A DNA stretch of 64,000 bases from Providencia alcalifaciens (GCA_025961275.1 JAOQNJ010000001.1:1819353-1883352), one strand, 5' to 3'. Numbered from the stretch's first letter, positions 52,440-61,447 are shown. Program-made: numbers and translations. The notes: generated by a model not told the origin, from the sequence alone.

Positions 52440-52709
52440 ATGTTTAAATCCTTATTAACTTTCGACAAGATGATAACACCCAAGGTCATCACTATTCTTT
52501 ACTGGCTGAGTTTGGTTGCTATTTTGCTCACCGGAATCTCAAATATAGTTATCGGGCTCACAAATTCCAATAGCAACGCTTTTATCTATGGATTTTTCAT
52601 TATTATCTTTGGTGGGTTGAGTGTTCGTATTTCCTGTGAATTGATTATGCTATCTTTTAATATTTACGGAAAACTAAAAGAGATCGCCGAGAACACAAAA
52701 CCGCGGTAA
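52440..52709 (+). CDS. DUF4282-like membrane protein
   Basis: 89 aa from ATG 52440. MFKSLLTFDKMITPKVITIL and YWLSLVAILLTGIS, then FFIIIFGGLSVRISCELIM: two membrane helices with the RxxxE signature of DUF4282. It is opposite to all late genes and sits in the Q-to-lysis interval. It has its own terminator (AACTCCC / GGGAGTT around 52731-52757). Confidence 0.72.
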   Translation: MFKSLLTFDKMITPKVITILYWLSLVAILLTGISNIVIGLTNSNSNAFIYGFFIIIFGGLSVRISCELIMLSFNIYGKLKEIAENTKPR

Positions 52710-52730
52710 TGCTATAATTCACTCATTTTA

Positions 52731-52757
52731 ACTCCCCCAAATTCGAGGGAGTTAAAA
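52731..52757 (+). terminator. Hairpin after DUF4282-like gene
   Basis: Inverted repeat TTAACTCCC / GGGAGTTAA with a short AT loop, about 25 bp after the stop. Confidence 0.65.
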
Positions 52758-52903
52758 TCCGTCAAACTCATCACTCCACTCGAATTCATCAAGCATATAA
52801 ACCTCTATAACGCAGAAAGCCCCACCGAAGTGAGGCTCTATAAGCTGCTGACGTTGTTGTCACTCTTATCACAATATCAGCTATTTTACGTACGTAAAGT
52901 TTT

Positions 52904-53287
52904 TTAATGTACTTTTTCTGTGTATTTATCCATTTCCAGTGTGATATCTAGCCACATCAGCATTCCGTCTATTTGCCCCTCTGCCTTTTGTAGCTTTTTC
53001 CCAATGTGCCCATCAGAGCATTTATGCTTTTTAGCCAGTTGAATGAATGTCTTACCAAACAAATAGTAATCTAGTAGCAGGTCGTGCATTTCACTATTTT
53101 TCCTATTTAGTTGTGCTATACATTCAGAGATGATCATTGCGTCATCATCGCAGCACTGAGGCCTTGATTTCACTTTGCTTGGTATCAAGCTGCTAAATCC
53201 AGCCGCAACGGAATACCACTGAACAGACTCACTATTATCTGCTGCCCAAGCTCCCCATCGCTCTAACACTTGTTGAATATCACGCAT
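52904..53287 (-). CDS. Late antiterminator Q-like protein
   Basis: 127 aa. [18 protein letters not shown] matches the conserved N-terminus of the phage antitermination Q family, and [20 protein letters not shown] is its helix-turn-helix-like part. Q lets RNA polymerase pass terminators in the late operon. AGGTGA precedes the ATG. Confidence 0.88.
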   Translation of the reverse strand: MRDIQQVLERWGAWAADNSESVQWYSVAAGFSSLIPSKVKSRPQCCDDDAMIISECIAQLNRKNSEMHDLLLDYYLFGKTFIQLAKKHKCSDGHIGKKLQKAEGQIDGMLMWLDITLEMDKYTEKVH

Positions 53288-53290
53288 TGT

Positions 53291-53413
53291 TCACCTCGTG
53301 TTTATTTGCAAGCTTTTGCGGTCAGCTTCGGGTTTAATGTATCTAGCATTTGAAATGGCACTATCTAATTCTTTGGCGAGACTTGAAGTGCCTTTCCTCA
53401 ATCTAGTGATCAT
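53291..53413 (-). CDS. Small protein coupled to Q
   Basis: 40 aa: MITRLRKGTSSLAKELDSAI, then NARYIKPEADRKSLQ. It has an excellent AGGAGGT 7 nt before ATG 53413, overlaps the stop of the upstream gene and ends 3 nt before Q. Likely a real gene; function unknown. Confidence 0.55.
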   Translation of the reverse strand: MITRLRKGTSSLAKELDSAISNARYIKPEADRKSLQINTR

Positions 53414-53766
53414 CTTACCGACCTCCTTTCGCTGAAGTTCTTGTAAGCCTTTACTGCCTTTCTTACCCCGCTTCTTGATATGTCGAATTTCTCAGCAACG
53501 CTGCCCTGCTTTAGCCCTAGAGCCAATAACCCTACGATTAGAGGGATATCGGATGGTTCCAAAACATTCACTCTCCGATTGTGTACGCCGTGGCTCTCTG
53601 GCCTTAAATCATCACGTGTAGTCCAAGCTGGCCTTTTACCTCTGTTTTTTCCGCATTTGCCTACAGTGAAATAACTTATTCGTTGATTTACCGCGTAGTG
53701 CCTTTTACCATCCTGCTTTCTTTTCTTTCTGGCCTCTTCAATTGCTGCATCTATGTCAGTGAACAT
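53410..53766 (-). CDS. Helix-turn-helix protein of the nin region
   Basis: 118 aa. The C-terminal IPLIVGLLALGLKQGSVAEK with FDISRSGVRKAVKAY forms a helix-turn-helix like Hin/sigma region 4. Basic N-terminal half. It overlaps NinG by 11 nt. Confidence 0.62.
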   Translation of the reverse strand: MFTDIDAAIEEARKKRKQDGKRHYAVNQRISYFTVGKCGKNRGKRPAWTTRDDLRPESHGVHNRRVNVLEPSDIPLIVGLLALGLKQGSVAEKFDISRSGVRKAVKAYKNFSERRSVR

Positions 53767-54358
53767 CTTTCAGCTCCTTCAATTTCTTCCGGTAGTGATC
53801 ACGTATCCGCTCGTAATCTTCACTCTTCCACTTGGGTAGTTCATGAAATCCCATCAAAATATCGAATCGATCCTGTCCGATTTTTGCTATCAGATTAGGT
53901 GTGTATTTTTCGATATTGCCGGAAAGGTGGTTATTGCATGGGGCGCATTGTTTATGAGTGTTGTCCTCATTAAATCTAAGTTCTGGATTGGCTCCCGTTG
54001 TTCGATAATGTCCAGCGTGATATTGACCATCGTGAAATCGCTCACAGGAGATGCAAGGTTCGTTTCGGTCTCTATATCGGATGTATGCGTTAAATGCGTT
54101 TTGGGCTTGCTGGGTGAAATATTTGAGGGGTTTTACTGCTAACTTTCTAACTTTGAGTTTATCGCGGGCTTTTGCTTCTTTTTGCTTCTGCTCTTTCTTG
54201 AATTTTGCTGCTTTTTTCTGATTGTCCTTTTGTCGTCGTTGTATTGCTAATTCTGCTCCATGCTCAGGGCAGCACCACCAAATATTATCGTAGGACGGGT
54301 GAAATATTGCTTTGCATATTTTACACTTTCGCCGCACCGATTTTTTCGGCTTTATCAT
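53756..54358 (-). CDS. ninG: NinG-like recombination protein
   Basis: 200 aa. N-terminal zinc finger CKICKAIFHP and CCPEH, a Lys/Gln-rich linker, then PCISCERFHDGQYHAGHYRT and NTHKQCAPCNNHLSGNIE, an HNH-like zinc domain. Lambda NinG (Rap) resolves recombination intermediates. Confidence 0.9.
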   Translation of the reverse strand: MIKPKKSVRRKCKICKAIFHPSYDNIWWCCPEHGAELAIQRRQKDNQKKAAKFKKEQKQKEAKARDKLKVRKLAVKPLKYFTQQAQNAFNAYIRYRDRNEPCISCERFHDGQYHAGHYRTTGANPELRFNEDNTHKQCAPCNNHLSGNIEKYTPNLIAKIGQDRFDILMGFHELPKWKSEDYERIRDHYRKKLKELKDVH

Positions 54359-54430
54359 TTACACCCCCGTAAACCCCATGATTAAAGTAACAATCGAAAA
54401 GAATAGAATTACGTGTCGGGTTCTAATCAT
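54359..54430 (-). CDS. 23-residue membrane peptide
   Basis: [20 protein letters not shown] followed by TGV: one hydrophobic helix after a basic start. ATG overlaps the phosphatase stop (ATGA) and its TAA meets the NinG start. Possibly a coupled microprotein; no other support. Confidence 0.35.
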   Translation of the reverse strand: MIRTRHVILFFSIVTLIMGFTGV

Positions 54431-55089
54431 TTTATCTGCCTCATAGTCAGTCCGTAGCCGAACACCGCGCCAGTGTCGATATACTCTTGGTTAGCTCGTT
54501 TAACGACACCTTTAATCATTGGTGTGTGCCCAAATATAAATAAGTCAGCACCTTTAATCTCACACACATTGTCGTCACTGATACGCTCACGACTCCAGAT
54601 TACATACTGCTCATCTACTGGTTTACCGAACTCGTATTCATCTGAGGGGTAATCAGCGTGTGCAATCACTGTCTTTTTGCCATTTGCGTTGACTTCGATG
54701 ATGAGCGGTAGTGCCTCACTCTTTTTAATGAGTTGCTTAGCTAATATTTCCTGCTCTGGGTCAGTCCATAAATACCAAGCGCCGCCATTAGCCATCCATA
54801 CCCTGTCATTAACACCATGAAATAAAGCATCACTAGCCATTTGCTCATGATTACCACGAACAGCCCTAAACCACTTTTCATTAATCAGGTCTAGGCATTC
54901 AACGTTTTGATCCCCCCTGTCAATTAAGTCGCCAACTGAAATTAATAAATCTTTTTCTTTATCAAAATCAATTCGATGCATATTCCTTTTTAAGAGGTTG
55001 AAGCATCCGTGGATATCACCAACCGCCCAAATATGCCGATATTGATCACCATCGATTCTGAGATAAATTCCGTTACGTTCTTCATTCAT
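54427..55089 (-). CDS. Lambda-type serine/threonine protein phosphatase
   Basis: 220 aa. PPP-family metal site in order: GDIHG, GDLIDRG, RGNHE, IAHADY and FGHTP. Lambda encodes the equivalent in its nin region. Dephosphorylates host proteins; target unknown. It overlaps ninB by 4 nt. Confidence 0.9.
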   Translation of the reverse strand: MNEERNGIYLRIDGDQYRHIWAVGDIHGCFNLLKRNMHRIDFDKEKDLLISVGDLIDRGDQNVECLDLINEKWFRAVRGNHEQMASDALFHGVNDRVWMANGGAWYLWTDPEQEILAKQLIKKSEALPLIIEVNANGKKTVIAHADYPSDEYEFGKPVDEQYVIWSRERISDDNVCEIKGADLFIFGHTPMIKGVVKRANQEYIDTGAVFGYGLTMRQIK

Positions 55090-55544
55090 CTCTCTTGTTG
55101 CTCCTTGAGTTTCATGTATTCGCTGTCATTTGGGATGATGATTGGAATGCCTTTCTCAATACACCATGCTTCGTGTTTCTCCATCATGTATAGCATCCGT
55201 GCTTTATCCATCTTTCGGGTTTTCTCACGCTCTCCGTTTTCATCACGACCTAGCCAGTGACCGACAAAATACTCATGCGTTTCTTCGTTAGTGATTGGCT
55301 TTGATAAAACGACTTCACCAGCACCATTTTTAATATCAATGACAACACCACGCGCACGCAGCCAATCGCCTGTGGTTTCTATCCACATACGCCATGTTTT
55401 GTTCATTGGTATTGTTCTGAGGTCACGCCATTCGGTGATTTTGATTCGATACCGCTTGCCGGTTTCGGTTACTTCTGAGAGAGTTTTGAAAATACCTTTA
55501 AGATTGGATTTATGGAGACAGATATCATCTGTCTGTTTATTCAT
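55086..55544 (-). CDS. ninB: NinB/Orf-like recombination mediator
   Basis: 152 aa. [20 protein letters not shown] and [20 protein letters not shown] are typical of NinB, which binds SSB-coated DNA and can replace RecFOR functions. Confidence 0.88.
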   Translation of the reverse strand: MNKQTDDICLHKSNLKGIFKTLSEVTETGKRYRIKITEWRDLRTIPMNKTWRMWIETTGDWLRARGVVIDIKNGAGEVVLSKPITNEETHEYFVGHWLGRDENGEREKTRKMDKARMLYMMEKHEAWCIEKGIPIIIPNDSEYMKLKEQQER

Positions 55545-55789
55545 TTATTAGCTAATGCTTCCACTATTAATATTCCGCATGAACATATCATAATAATCAG
55601 ATTCATAAAAACTAAGACTTCCCAAAATAACTTAGGACTTTTGCGTCTACAATAGATTGAATCTTCATCACCTACGATCTCACCTCGTAATATTATGAAT
55701 CCATTTCTAAGCGCTCTACGTGTATACAAAACACATGCAATCAAGCCAAAAAATGGCGTTATACACCCTATTAATAAAAAGGTTTCCAT
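55541..55789 (-). CDS. Two-helix membrane protein
   Basis: 82 aa; ETFLLIGCITPFFGLIACVL and VFMNLIIMICSCGILIVEAL are hydrophobic, separated by a charged loop. It overlaps ninB by 4 nt. Unknown function. Confidence 0.6.
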   Translation of the reverse strand: METFLLIGCITPFFGLIACVLYTRRALRNGFIILRGEIVGDEDSIYCRRKSPKLFWEVLVFMNLIIMICSCGILIVEALANK

Positions 55790-55830
55790 GTATCCTCCAT
55801 TGCTAATTTAAGCATATTAACTCAAATTTA

Positions 55831-56028
55831 TCACTCACTGTTAGCTCTCCTGTTCCAATCCCTAACTAATAACTCGCGCTGCTCACTTGATGCCGGAACC
55901 TGAATAGCGCAATCTGCTTCAAATATACAATCGCTATCATGCTCTGATTCTAGAAAGTGCCAACTTCGAGTGCTTCTGATTTTCGCCTCACCGCCGCAAA
56001 ACGGGCATTTCTTGAGTTCGTTCATCAT
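55831..56028 (-). CDS. Lar-like restriction alleviation protein
   Basis: 65 aa. KKCPFCGGEAKIRSTRSW gives the zinc ribbon start, and VRDWNRRAN is the typical Lar C-terminal. Rac-prophage Lar reduces type I restriction by promoting modification. It overlaps the next gene by 4 nt. Confidence 0.78.
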   Translation of the reverse strand: MMNELKKCPFCGGEAKIRSTRSWHFLESEHDSDCIFEADCAIQVPASSEQRELLVRDWNRRANSE

Positions 56029-56237
56029 TCACCCTCTGGCATTAGTGGTGAGCACCAATCAGTTACATTGCTCAGTATTCTGCTTTTCCCGTTTCGACTA
56101 AAGTGAATAAAAGTTGGCTTTTCCTGCTCATCGTAGATAAATATAGCTCTAGCATTTGCACCATTGTTTTTAGTCAAAACTACTGCGTAATCGTTAGGCA
56201 ATCCCTCGCTCACCTTAACCCACTTAGTTCCCTGCAT
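56025..56237 (-). CDS. DUF551-like protein
   Basis: 70 aa. KWVKVSEGLPNDYAVVL and the ending VTDWCSPLMPEGE follow the DUF551 pattern common in prophage early regions. Function unknown. Confidence 0.7.
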   Translation of the reverse strand: MQGTKWVKVSEGLPNDYAVVLTKNNGANARAIFIYDEQEKPTFIHFSRNGKSRILSNVTDWCSPLMPEGE

Positions 56238-56379
56238 TAGATGCCTCCATGTCCTTTAGTTTTTCGTGTAACTCGCATACTTCTTCATCACCAAACCCAA
56301 TGCTAAATTGATACTCCAGCACCCCAATCAATATTTGAAGCTCTTCAGATGTTAATCTGATTAACGTTGTTCCTTTCAT
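56224..56379 (-). CDS. Small helical protein
   Basis: 51 aa: MKGTTLIRLTSEELQILIGV, EYQFSIGFGDEEVCELHEKL. Starts at ATGA overlapping the previous stop and overlaps the DUF551-like start by 14 nt, so it fits a tightly packed operon. Confidence 0.55.
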   Translation of the reverse strand: MKGTTLIRLTSEELQILIGVLEYQFSIGFGDEEVCELHEKLKDMEASNAGN

Positions 56380-56666
56380 CACTCAACACCTCGCTTAATT
56401 GCCCGTTTAGCTTCTCTGCGTATTGCTATTCCCATGCGTTCGAGCCAGTCTGCGCAATTCAGAATTGCGTCTAACTCGTTATCACAATCAGGAAAGCCAT
56501 CAAAGGTAATATCAACATCGACTCCACCAAACTCATTCGTTTTAACCGTCAAGTCTTGTTCGAGCGAGGTGTCCCCATTGTTGTGAGTAATCTTGAACCG
56601 CTTTAACTTGTAATCCTCTTCAAGCTCATAGCGTGTTAACTTCATTTTTGTTTGCTTGGTTTTCAT
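56379..56666 (-). CDS. Hypothetical early protein
   Basis: 95 aa from ATG 56666 (AGAGGA upstream). KLTRYELEEDYKLKRFKITH and DNELDAILNCADWLERMGIA. Unknown function. Confidence 0.55.
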   Translation of the reverse strand: MKTKQTKMKLTRYELEEDYKLKRFKITHNNGDTSLEQDLTVKTNEFGGVDVDITFDGFPDCDNELDAILNCADWLERMGIAIRREAKRAIKRGVE

Positions 56667-56667
56667 A

Positions 56668-57003
56668 TTAGAAGTCCTCTTGTTGTCCGCATTTACAACC
56701 GCTGTTATCAATACCCCAAGGAAATAAAGTATCTAGCTCAGTAAACCAACTTTTGCATTTGTCACAATAAAACACTTCCCACGGCATTCCGTATTCAGAA
56801 AGCCATTCAGTAACTTGTGGGGTGATTTGTATTGGTGGTATGCAAGAAACATCGAAGTTTTTAATTTCCAGCTCTCGCTGTAGTGATTCAATTTCTAATC
56901 GTTGGTTTGATAGTTTAATTCTTGAGATAACCCTTTCGGTTTTTAGCGCCCTGTTTTCCTCAGTTAGCTGCTTGCACTTGGTGAATAAATTTTCTTTTTC
57001 CAT
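56668..57003 (-). CDS. Coiled-coil zinc-ribbon protein
   Basis: 111 aa. The N-terminal half is a coiled coil (CKQLTEENRALKTERV, QRLEIESLQRELE). The C-terminal half has YCDKCKSW and CKCGQQ, a possible zinc site. Unknown function; downstream of the helicase gene. Confidence 0.58.
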   Translation of the reverse strand: MEKENLFTKCKQLTEENRALKTERVISRIKLSNQRLEIESLQRELEIKNFDVSCIPPIQITPQVTEWLSEYGMPWEVFYCDKCKSWFTELDTLFPWGIDNSGCKCGQQEDF

Positions 57004-57033
57004 CTCATCTAGAAGTCCTTATGATTTGGTGTG

Positions 57034-58413
57034 TTAACACTCGATGTCTGTGTCACTGTAGCGATCCATGAATGCCCGGCTTAAATCTGCCGTGTCTAAA
57101 CCGCCGTGAGTGTTAGTAAAGTAATATGTTTTCTCTGCTCCAGGTGCATGACGGGATTTCGTACAAATAACCTCTGTAATACCTTTTAATTCAGTAGCAG
57201 GGTTATATTTTTCATCCCTGTAAATCATAAAAATGACATCTGCTTCTTGTTCGATGACACCTGATTCTCTCAGGTCAGAGTTACCAGGACGCTTATTTGT
57301 TCTCTGCTCCAGGTTACGGTTTAATTGCGCCAAAGCGATTACCGGGCATTTAAGCTCTTTAGCCAGGTTCTTTAGTCCAGTAGCAATTTCGCCTACCGAT
57401 TGATTCATATTCTCCGGGTTAGTCATTTTCATCTTTTGAAGGTAGTCAACGATGATCACCCCTAAACCTCCAGTTTGCTTATTCATTCTCCGGGCATCAG
57501 CTCGAATTTCATGAATACTCATTGATGGCTTGTCATTGATATAAATCGGGGAGTCTTTAATTTCTGCTAATGAATTAGATAACCGCGCCCAGGCTTCATC
57601 CATGTGCATTTTTGACTTCTCTTTACCCAGGATTGATTCCTTGTCTACTCGAGCATGATGAAACGCGACACGTTCGGATATTTGCCAGGATGGCATTTCA
57701 AGACTGTAGAATAAAACGGGTTTAGACTTGGCTAGACCAACCGACTTTGTGATCGTGGTGCTTAGCATCGTTTTACCCATACCAGGGCGACCACCAATGA
57801 CAATAAAATCAGTGTTATTGAATCCACCAAAAGCCTGGTCAATATCAGGTAGTCCGAACTCAGTTTTATATTTCCAGATATCACCATTGATCATTGACTC
57901 AATAATCGCTAACGACTCCTCAACCCCGGTCATAATGTGCTGAGTTTCCGTAGCCTGGTCATTGCTAACGTTTGATATCTCCTCCTGGATTTGCCCGGCA
58001 ATATCGTGTACGTGGGTTACTCCAGCTTCGTTTATCCTGGATATGCCACTTTGAAGAATTGAGATAGTTCCCCTGGCTAGCGATAGTTGCTTAACTTTTT
58101 CAACATACCCTGGCAGCATTTGAATGCTTGGTAAGTCCTTAGCGCATTCTGCTAAGTATGAAAATCCGCCGCTATTTTTGCTGTCACCAACTTGCTCAAG
58201 CTCACTGTTAACCATTATCAGGTCTATCTTTGCCCCTGCCTGGTTCATTCGCTTCATAGATCGAAGGATTAATTTATTGCTAACCGATGTGAAGTCATCT
58301 TCTGACAGGGTTTCAATCGCACTGACAGCCATATCCCCATATTCACCTGAAGCATTTAAAATGCCGCCAATGACCGACTTTTCCGCGTACAAATCACAAA
58401 ACTTGTTGCTCAT
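57034..58413 (-). CDS. Replicative DNA helicase DnaB-like
   Basis: 459 aa. N-terminal DnaB domain (YAEKSVIGGILNASGEYG), Walker A GGRPGMGKTML, FYSLEMPSWQISERVAFHH, Walker B VIIVDYLQKM, and RESGVIEQEADVIFMIYRDE. The phage brings its own helicase rather than a lambda P loader. Confidence 0.92.
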   Translation of the reverse strand: MSNKFCDLYAEKSVIGGILNASGEYGDMAVSAIETLSEDDFTSVSNKLILRSMKRMNQAGAKIDLIMVNSELEQVGDSKNSGGFSYLAECAKDLPSIQMLPGYVEKVKQLSLARGTISILQSGISRINEAGVTHVHDIAGQIQEEISNVSNDQATETQHIMTGVEESLAIIESMINGDIWKYKTEFGLPDIDQAFGGFNNTDFIVIGGRPGMGKTMLSTTITKSVGLAKSKPVLFYSLEMPSWQISERVAFHHARVDKESILGKEKSKMHMDEAWARLSNSLAEIKDSPIYINDKPSMSIHEIRADARRMNKQTGGLGVIIVDYLQKMKMTNPENMNQSVGEIATGLKNLAKELKCPVIALAQLNRNLEQRTNKRPGNSDLRESGVIEQEADVIFMIYRDEKYNPATELKGITEVICTKSRHAPGAEKTYYFTNTHGGLDTADLSRAFMDRYSDTDIEC

Positions 58414-58414
58414 G

Positions 58415-59896
58415 TTAAATTCCTTTTTTACGCGCTGCGTATTCCCGTTTAGCCTGTTCGTAGGTTTGAGACCATCTAGCCGGAGTTAAGATCCAATCCA
58501 GGGTTAAATACCCCTTTTCTCCCAGGTTGGTGAAATGGCTTGATTGAGCAATGAGCCTAAAACAAGTATCCATGTGCTGAATCTCTCGCCATTGGCCTTT
58601 GTTAGTCTTTCCATTCCAAACAGCTTCCAGATCTTTGTAAGCTGGTCTTCTTGGTGTCCACTCATGCAACTCAATCGCTCTCTCAGGGATGTAGCTGTTC
58701 CAGATTTTAATTAGCTCCTCGTGCGGGCAATCCACAGGGTTAATTCCATCACGATTTTTCCATTTCAAAGCGTCCGACAGGTAACCATCAAAGCGGTTAA
58801 CCCGACAAATATTTACGGGTTTTGCAACCGAGTCATTGCGGCGCTTCCAGGTTGCTACAACCCATTCAATTACTGCAATTAGGTCACTTAATTGATATCT
58901 ATCACGGCTTTGGGTTGGTGATAGTAATGTCATGAATGGTTTGAAATCTCTACACTGAGAACCGGTGATATTGTTATAGAAATCTAGCACTTGCTTTGCA
59001 TCTTCAATAACAGTGTCTCGAGTTATGCCTTCAGATGACGACGACATAGGATGAGCGCTAATAACGGGAATTCCATTGAAGTCATAACGCTCAGAAATAA
59101 CCCCTTCTCTAACCAAAACAAATCCATCTGAGAGCTGTTTCAATTTAACTATTGATTTATCTCTAGCGTTAAGTCTATCTATCTCTATTCCACAGGTTTC
59201 CCCATCCTCACTGGAAACAAGCAAATCAACTCTTCCTGGTCGACCGTCACCACGATCATTAACCCTGAATTCTCTTTCACATTGGTACCCAAGGCTAACT
59301 AGCATTTGCTCTACTGAGTCATGAAGCTTATCAGCCTTATCGAAATCGAATTTCCCTTCCAGGATTGAAATTAATTCCTCACGGAGAGAGCCATCAATAC
59401 TTCCTCCCTTGGGAGGTATGGTGGGATCTTTTATTTTGTCTTTTGTAATATTGTCTTTTGTGGTTGACCGTTTCGGTAAAACCTCTTTTACTGTTTTGGT
59501 AAACCTTTCCTTTACCGTTTCGGTAAAAGTTTTACTCTTTTGGTCAATGTCAGTATTCCAGTTAGAAATGTCTTTATTCATTCCGACTTTTCTTCCCTCC
59601 TGGATAAACACTTTCATGCGAATGAGTTGATTTTTCGCTGTTGAGCATTTGGTGCTATCTAGCCTGGTCATCTTTTCTAATTGAGGATTACTTACCCAAT
59701 CCATTTTTTTGTTAAAGCCATATGTTTTTCTCCATACGGCCATAACGATAAGTAACTGATGTTTAGTAAGCCCAGCGAGCATGATTGCATCCAGTAGCTC
59801 GTTTGCTATCCTGGTGTATCCGTTATCAAGATCTGCCACTGTTGGCCTCTCTTGCCGTTGTTGTTTGCTAAAATCAGCGTATGCAACGTTACTCAT
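58415..59896 (-). CDS. Replication initiator O-like protein with inserted nuclease-like domain
   Basis: 493 aa from ATG 59896 (GGAGG 7 nt upstream). N-terminal O domain: NGYTRIANELLDAIMLAGLT, VWRKTYGFNKKMDWVS. The C-terminal phage-conserved domain is VLDFYNNITGSQCRDFKPF, then VVATWKRRNDS and FDGYLSDALKW. Between them, around residues 185-280, lies GYQCEREF, GRPGRVDLLVSSEDGETCGI and EID, which resembles a PDDEXK fold core (D...ExD). It may bind origin DNA within its own gene, as lambda O does. I did not find clear iterons. Confidence 0.82.
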   Translation of the reverse strand: MSNVAYADFSKQQRQERPTVADLDNGYTRIANELLDAIMLAGLTKHQLLIVMAVWRKTYGFNKKMDWVSNPQLEKMTRLDSTKCSTAKNQLIRMKVFIQEGRKVGMNKDISNWNTDIDQKSKTFTETVKERFTKTVKEVLPKRSTTKDNITKDKIKDPTIPPKGGSIDGSLREELISILEGKFDFDKADKLHDSVEQMLVSLGYQCEREFRVNDRGDGRPGRVDLLVSSEDGETCGIEIDRLNARDKSIVKLKQLSDGFVLVREGVISERYDFNGIPVISAHPMSSSSEGITRDTVIEDAKQVLDFYNNITGSQCRDFKPFMTLLSPTQSRDRYQLSDLIAVIEWVVATWKRRNDSVAKPVNICRVNRFDGYLSDALKWKNRDGINPVDCPHEELIKIWNSYIPERAIELHEWTPRRPAYKDLEAVWNGKTNKGQWREIQHMDTCFRLIAQSSHFTNLGEKGYLTLDWILTPARWSQTYEQAKREYAARKKGI

Positions 59897-60056
59897 GTTG
59901 CTTACCTCCTGCCTTCTCTTCCTTGTTCTCATCCCTTGAAAAAGCCTTATCAAAGGCTTCTCTCAGTTTTTTAGCTCCTAGCTGTGTAACAGAGCGATTA
60001 ACTGCATCTCGCGTGTTGTTTTTGTGTACGCCGCTGTAATTAAATCTTTGTTTCAT
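59889..60056 (-). CDS. Small basic protein between cII and O
   Basis: 55 aa: MKQRFNYSGVHKNNTRDAVN, then GAKKLREAFDKAFSRDENKE. It overlaps the O-like gene's start by 8 nt. Unknown function. Confidence 0.55.
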   Translation of the reverse strand: MKQRFNYSGVHKNNTRDAVNRSVTQLGAKKLREAFDKAFSRDENKEEKAGGKQHE

Positions 60057-60080
60057 GTATAATTACTCCATAGTTTGTTT

Positions 60081-60410
60081 TTAAAGTAGATCCATTTGAG
60101 CCTCATCGGGTGCCACCGCTGGGGCTTTTCTTTTTGGGTATCTGACATGCTCTAGCATTGCTGTTAATGCCTTCGCTATCTCCACTGACTCACTTCCCTG
60201 AATAATCACATCTTGAACTGGCGCATCGAACCCTATCGCGTCTAGCAACTTAGCTGCCTTCTCAATAAAGCCATTCTCTGCTTGCCATCTAGTGATTTGG
60301 GATTCGTGTACACCGACAGCCTTAGCAACTTGCTTAGGCGTGGTTAAGATGACCCCTTTACGAATACGAGACTCAATAGCCTGTACATTGCGTGAAATTG
60401 CGTAGTCCAT
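60081..60410 (-). CDS. cII: CII-like activator
   Basis: 109 aa. TTPKQVAKAVGVHESQITRW is the helix-turn-helix of CII; the helical remainder (IEKAAKLLDAIGF) gives tetramerisation. In lambda CII activates lysogeny promoters. First gene after nutR. Confidence 0.85.
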   Translation of the reverse strand: MDYAISRNVQAIESRIRKGVILTTPKQVAKAVGVHESQITRWQAENGFIEKAAKLLDAIGFDAPVQDVIIQGSESVEIAKALTAMLEHVRYPKRKAPAVAPDEAQMDLL

Positions 60411-60482
60411 AATTTAATATTCCGTTAAATAGTTACAGTTAGTCCGTTGCTCACGATCCTGTGAGTTAAGTTTTGTATTGAT

Positions 60483-60514
60483 ACCCTTTTTCAGGGCTGA
60501 GGATTTAAAGAGCG
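60483..60514 (-). promoter_or_regulatory. nutR antitermination site
   Basis: Minus strand boxA CGCTCTTTAAA (60504-60514) followed by boxB GCCCTGAAAAAGGGT (60483-60497), a stem with a GAAAAA-type loop. Nearly identical to lambda nutR. A tR1-like hairpin (CTCAC / GTGAG) follows towards cII. Confidence 0.85.
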
Positions 60515-60523
60515 GGAAAGTTG

Positions 60524-60709
60524 CTATGCAACTCTGTTATAAAAATCTGGTTGATATTTAAGTTTACCGTTCGTGATACGACTTAATTTTAAAGCCACTC
60601 GTTCAGGTATTACTTCTTTCCACTGTGATACGGCAGAGTCAGTTACATTTAGTTTTTCAGCGATAGCGCGCTGAGAACCGAAAAATTTAATTGCTTCATC
60701 TTTGAGCAT
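60524..60709 (-). CDS. cro: Cro-like repressor
   Basis: 61 aa from ATG 60709 (GGAGG 8 nt upstream). GSQRAIAEKLNVTDSAVSQW is the helix-turn-helix. It opposes CI across the operator region and starts the rightward-type operon. Confidence 0.85.
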   Translation of the reverse strand: MLKDEAIKFFGSQRAIAEKLNVTDSAVSQWKEVIPERVALKLSRITNGKLKYQPDFYNRVA

Positions 60710-60723
60710 AATTACAACCTCCA

Positions 60724-60787
60724 TTTAAGACATCTTAAATTATGTATTTTTAGGACTCTTAAGTCAAGAAGATTTAAGATAACTTAA
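60724..60787. promoter_or_regulatory. Right operator region (OR) between cro and cI
   Basis: TTTAAGACATCTTAAA (60724-60739) is a perfect palindrome. TTAAGATAACTTAA (60774-60787) and a weaker ACTCTTAAGTC (about 60755-60764) share the half site TTAAG. The cI start at 60790 leaves no room for a normal leader, so its maintenance transcript may be leaderless, as in lambda. Confidence 0.75.
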
Positions 60788-60789
60788 TT

Positions 60790-61437
60790 ATGAATATTTC
60801 AAATATTGGCGACCGCATTAAATTGCGAAGAAAAGAGTTAAAACTCAAACAGGCAGATCTGGCTAAAAAGATTGGAGTAACTGGCTCGGCTATCTCGCAA
60901 TGGGAAGGTGGAGTTACAGAACCAGATGGTGGCAATCTAATAGCATTAGCAAGCTCATTAGGCTACACCCCTGAGTATCTTTTAAGCGGCAAGGAAAGCG
61001 CAGGGGATAATGTAGGGTTCTCTAAATTTCATCACGCTAGAGGTGAATACCCGTTAATAAGTTGGGTGAGCGCGGGCAATTGGAGTGAGGCATTGGAGCC
61101 TTATCATAGAAAATCCATTGATGATTGGTACGAGACAACTGTTAGTTGCTCAGAAGAGTCTTTTTGGCTTGATGTTATTGGTGACTCCATGACCTCGCCT
61201 TCTGGCTTAAGTATTCCTGAAGGCATGGTGATACTTGTAGACCCTAATATTGAGCCTATCAACGGTAAGCTTGTTGTGGCGAAGCTGAATGACGAAGCAA
61301 CATTTAAACAATACATTACTGATGCAGGATCTATTTATCTGAAACCCCTTAACCCGCAATACCGAATGATTCCCATTAATGGCAACTGTAATATTATCGG
61401 CGTTGTCGTTGATGCCAGAATAAAGAAACTTCCATAA
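60790..61437 (+). CDS. cI: CI-type prophage repressor (S24 family)
   Basis: 215 aa. N-terminal helix-turn-helix (QADLAKKIGVTGSAISQWEG). ISWVSAGNW holds the Ala-Gly self-cleavage site. The S24 peptidase follows with the catalytic Ser in IGDSMTSPSG and Lys in GKLVVAKLNDEATFK. RecA-stimulated cleavage should link induction to DNA damage. A terminator follows. Confidence 0.92.
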   Translation: MNISNIGDRIKLRRKELKLKQADLAKKIGVTGSAISQWEGGVTEPDGGNLIALASSLGYTPEYLLSGKESAGDNVGFSKFHHARGEYPLISWVSAGNWSEALEPYHRKSIDDWYETTVSCSEESFWLDVIGDSMTSPSGLSIPEGMVILVDPNIEPINGKLVVAKLNDEATFKQYITDAGSIYLKPLNPQYRMIPINGNCNIIGVVVDARIKKLP

Positions 61438-61447
61438 TCCCCTATAG

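Noticed and set aside
58415..59896. A clear replication origin with iterons in the O-like gene
   Set aside because: I searched for repeated 15-20 bp units there and saw none convincing.
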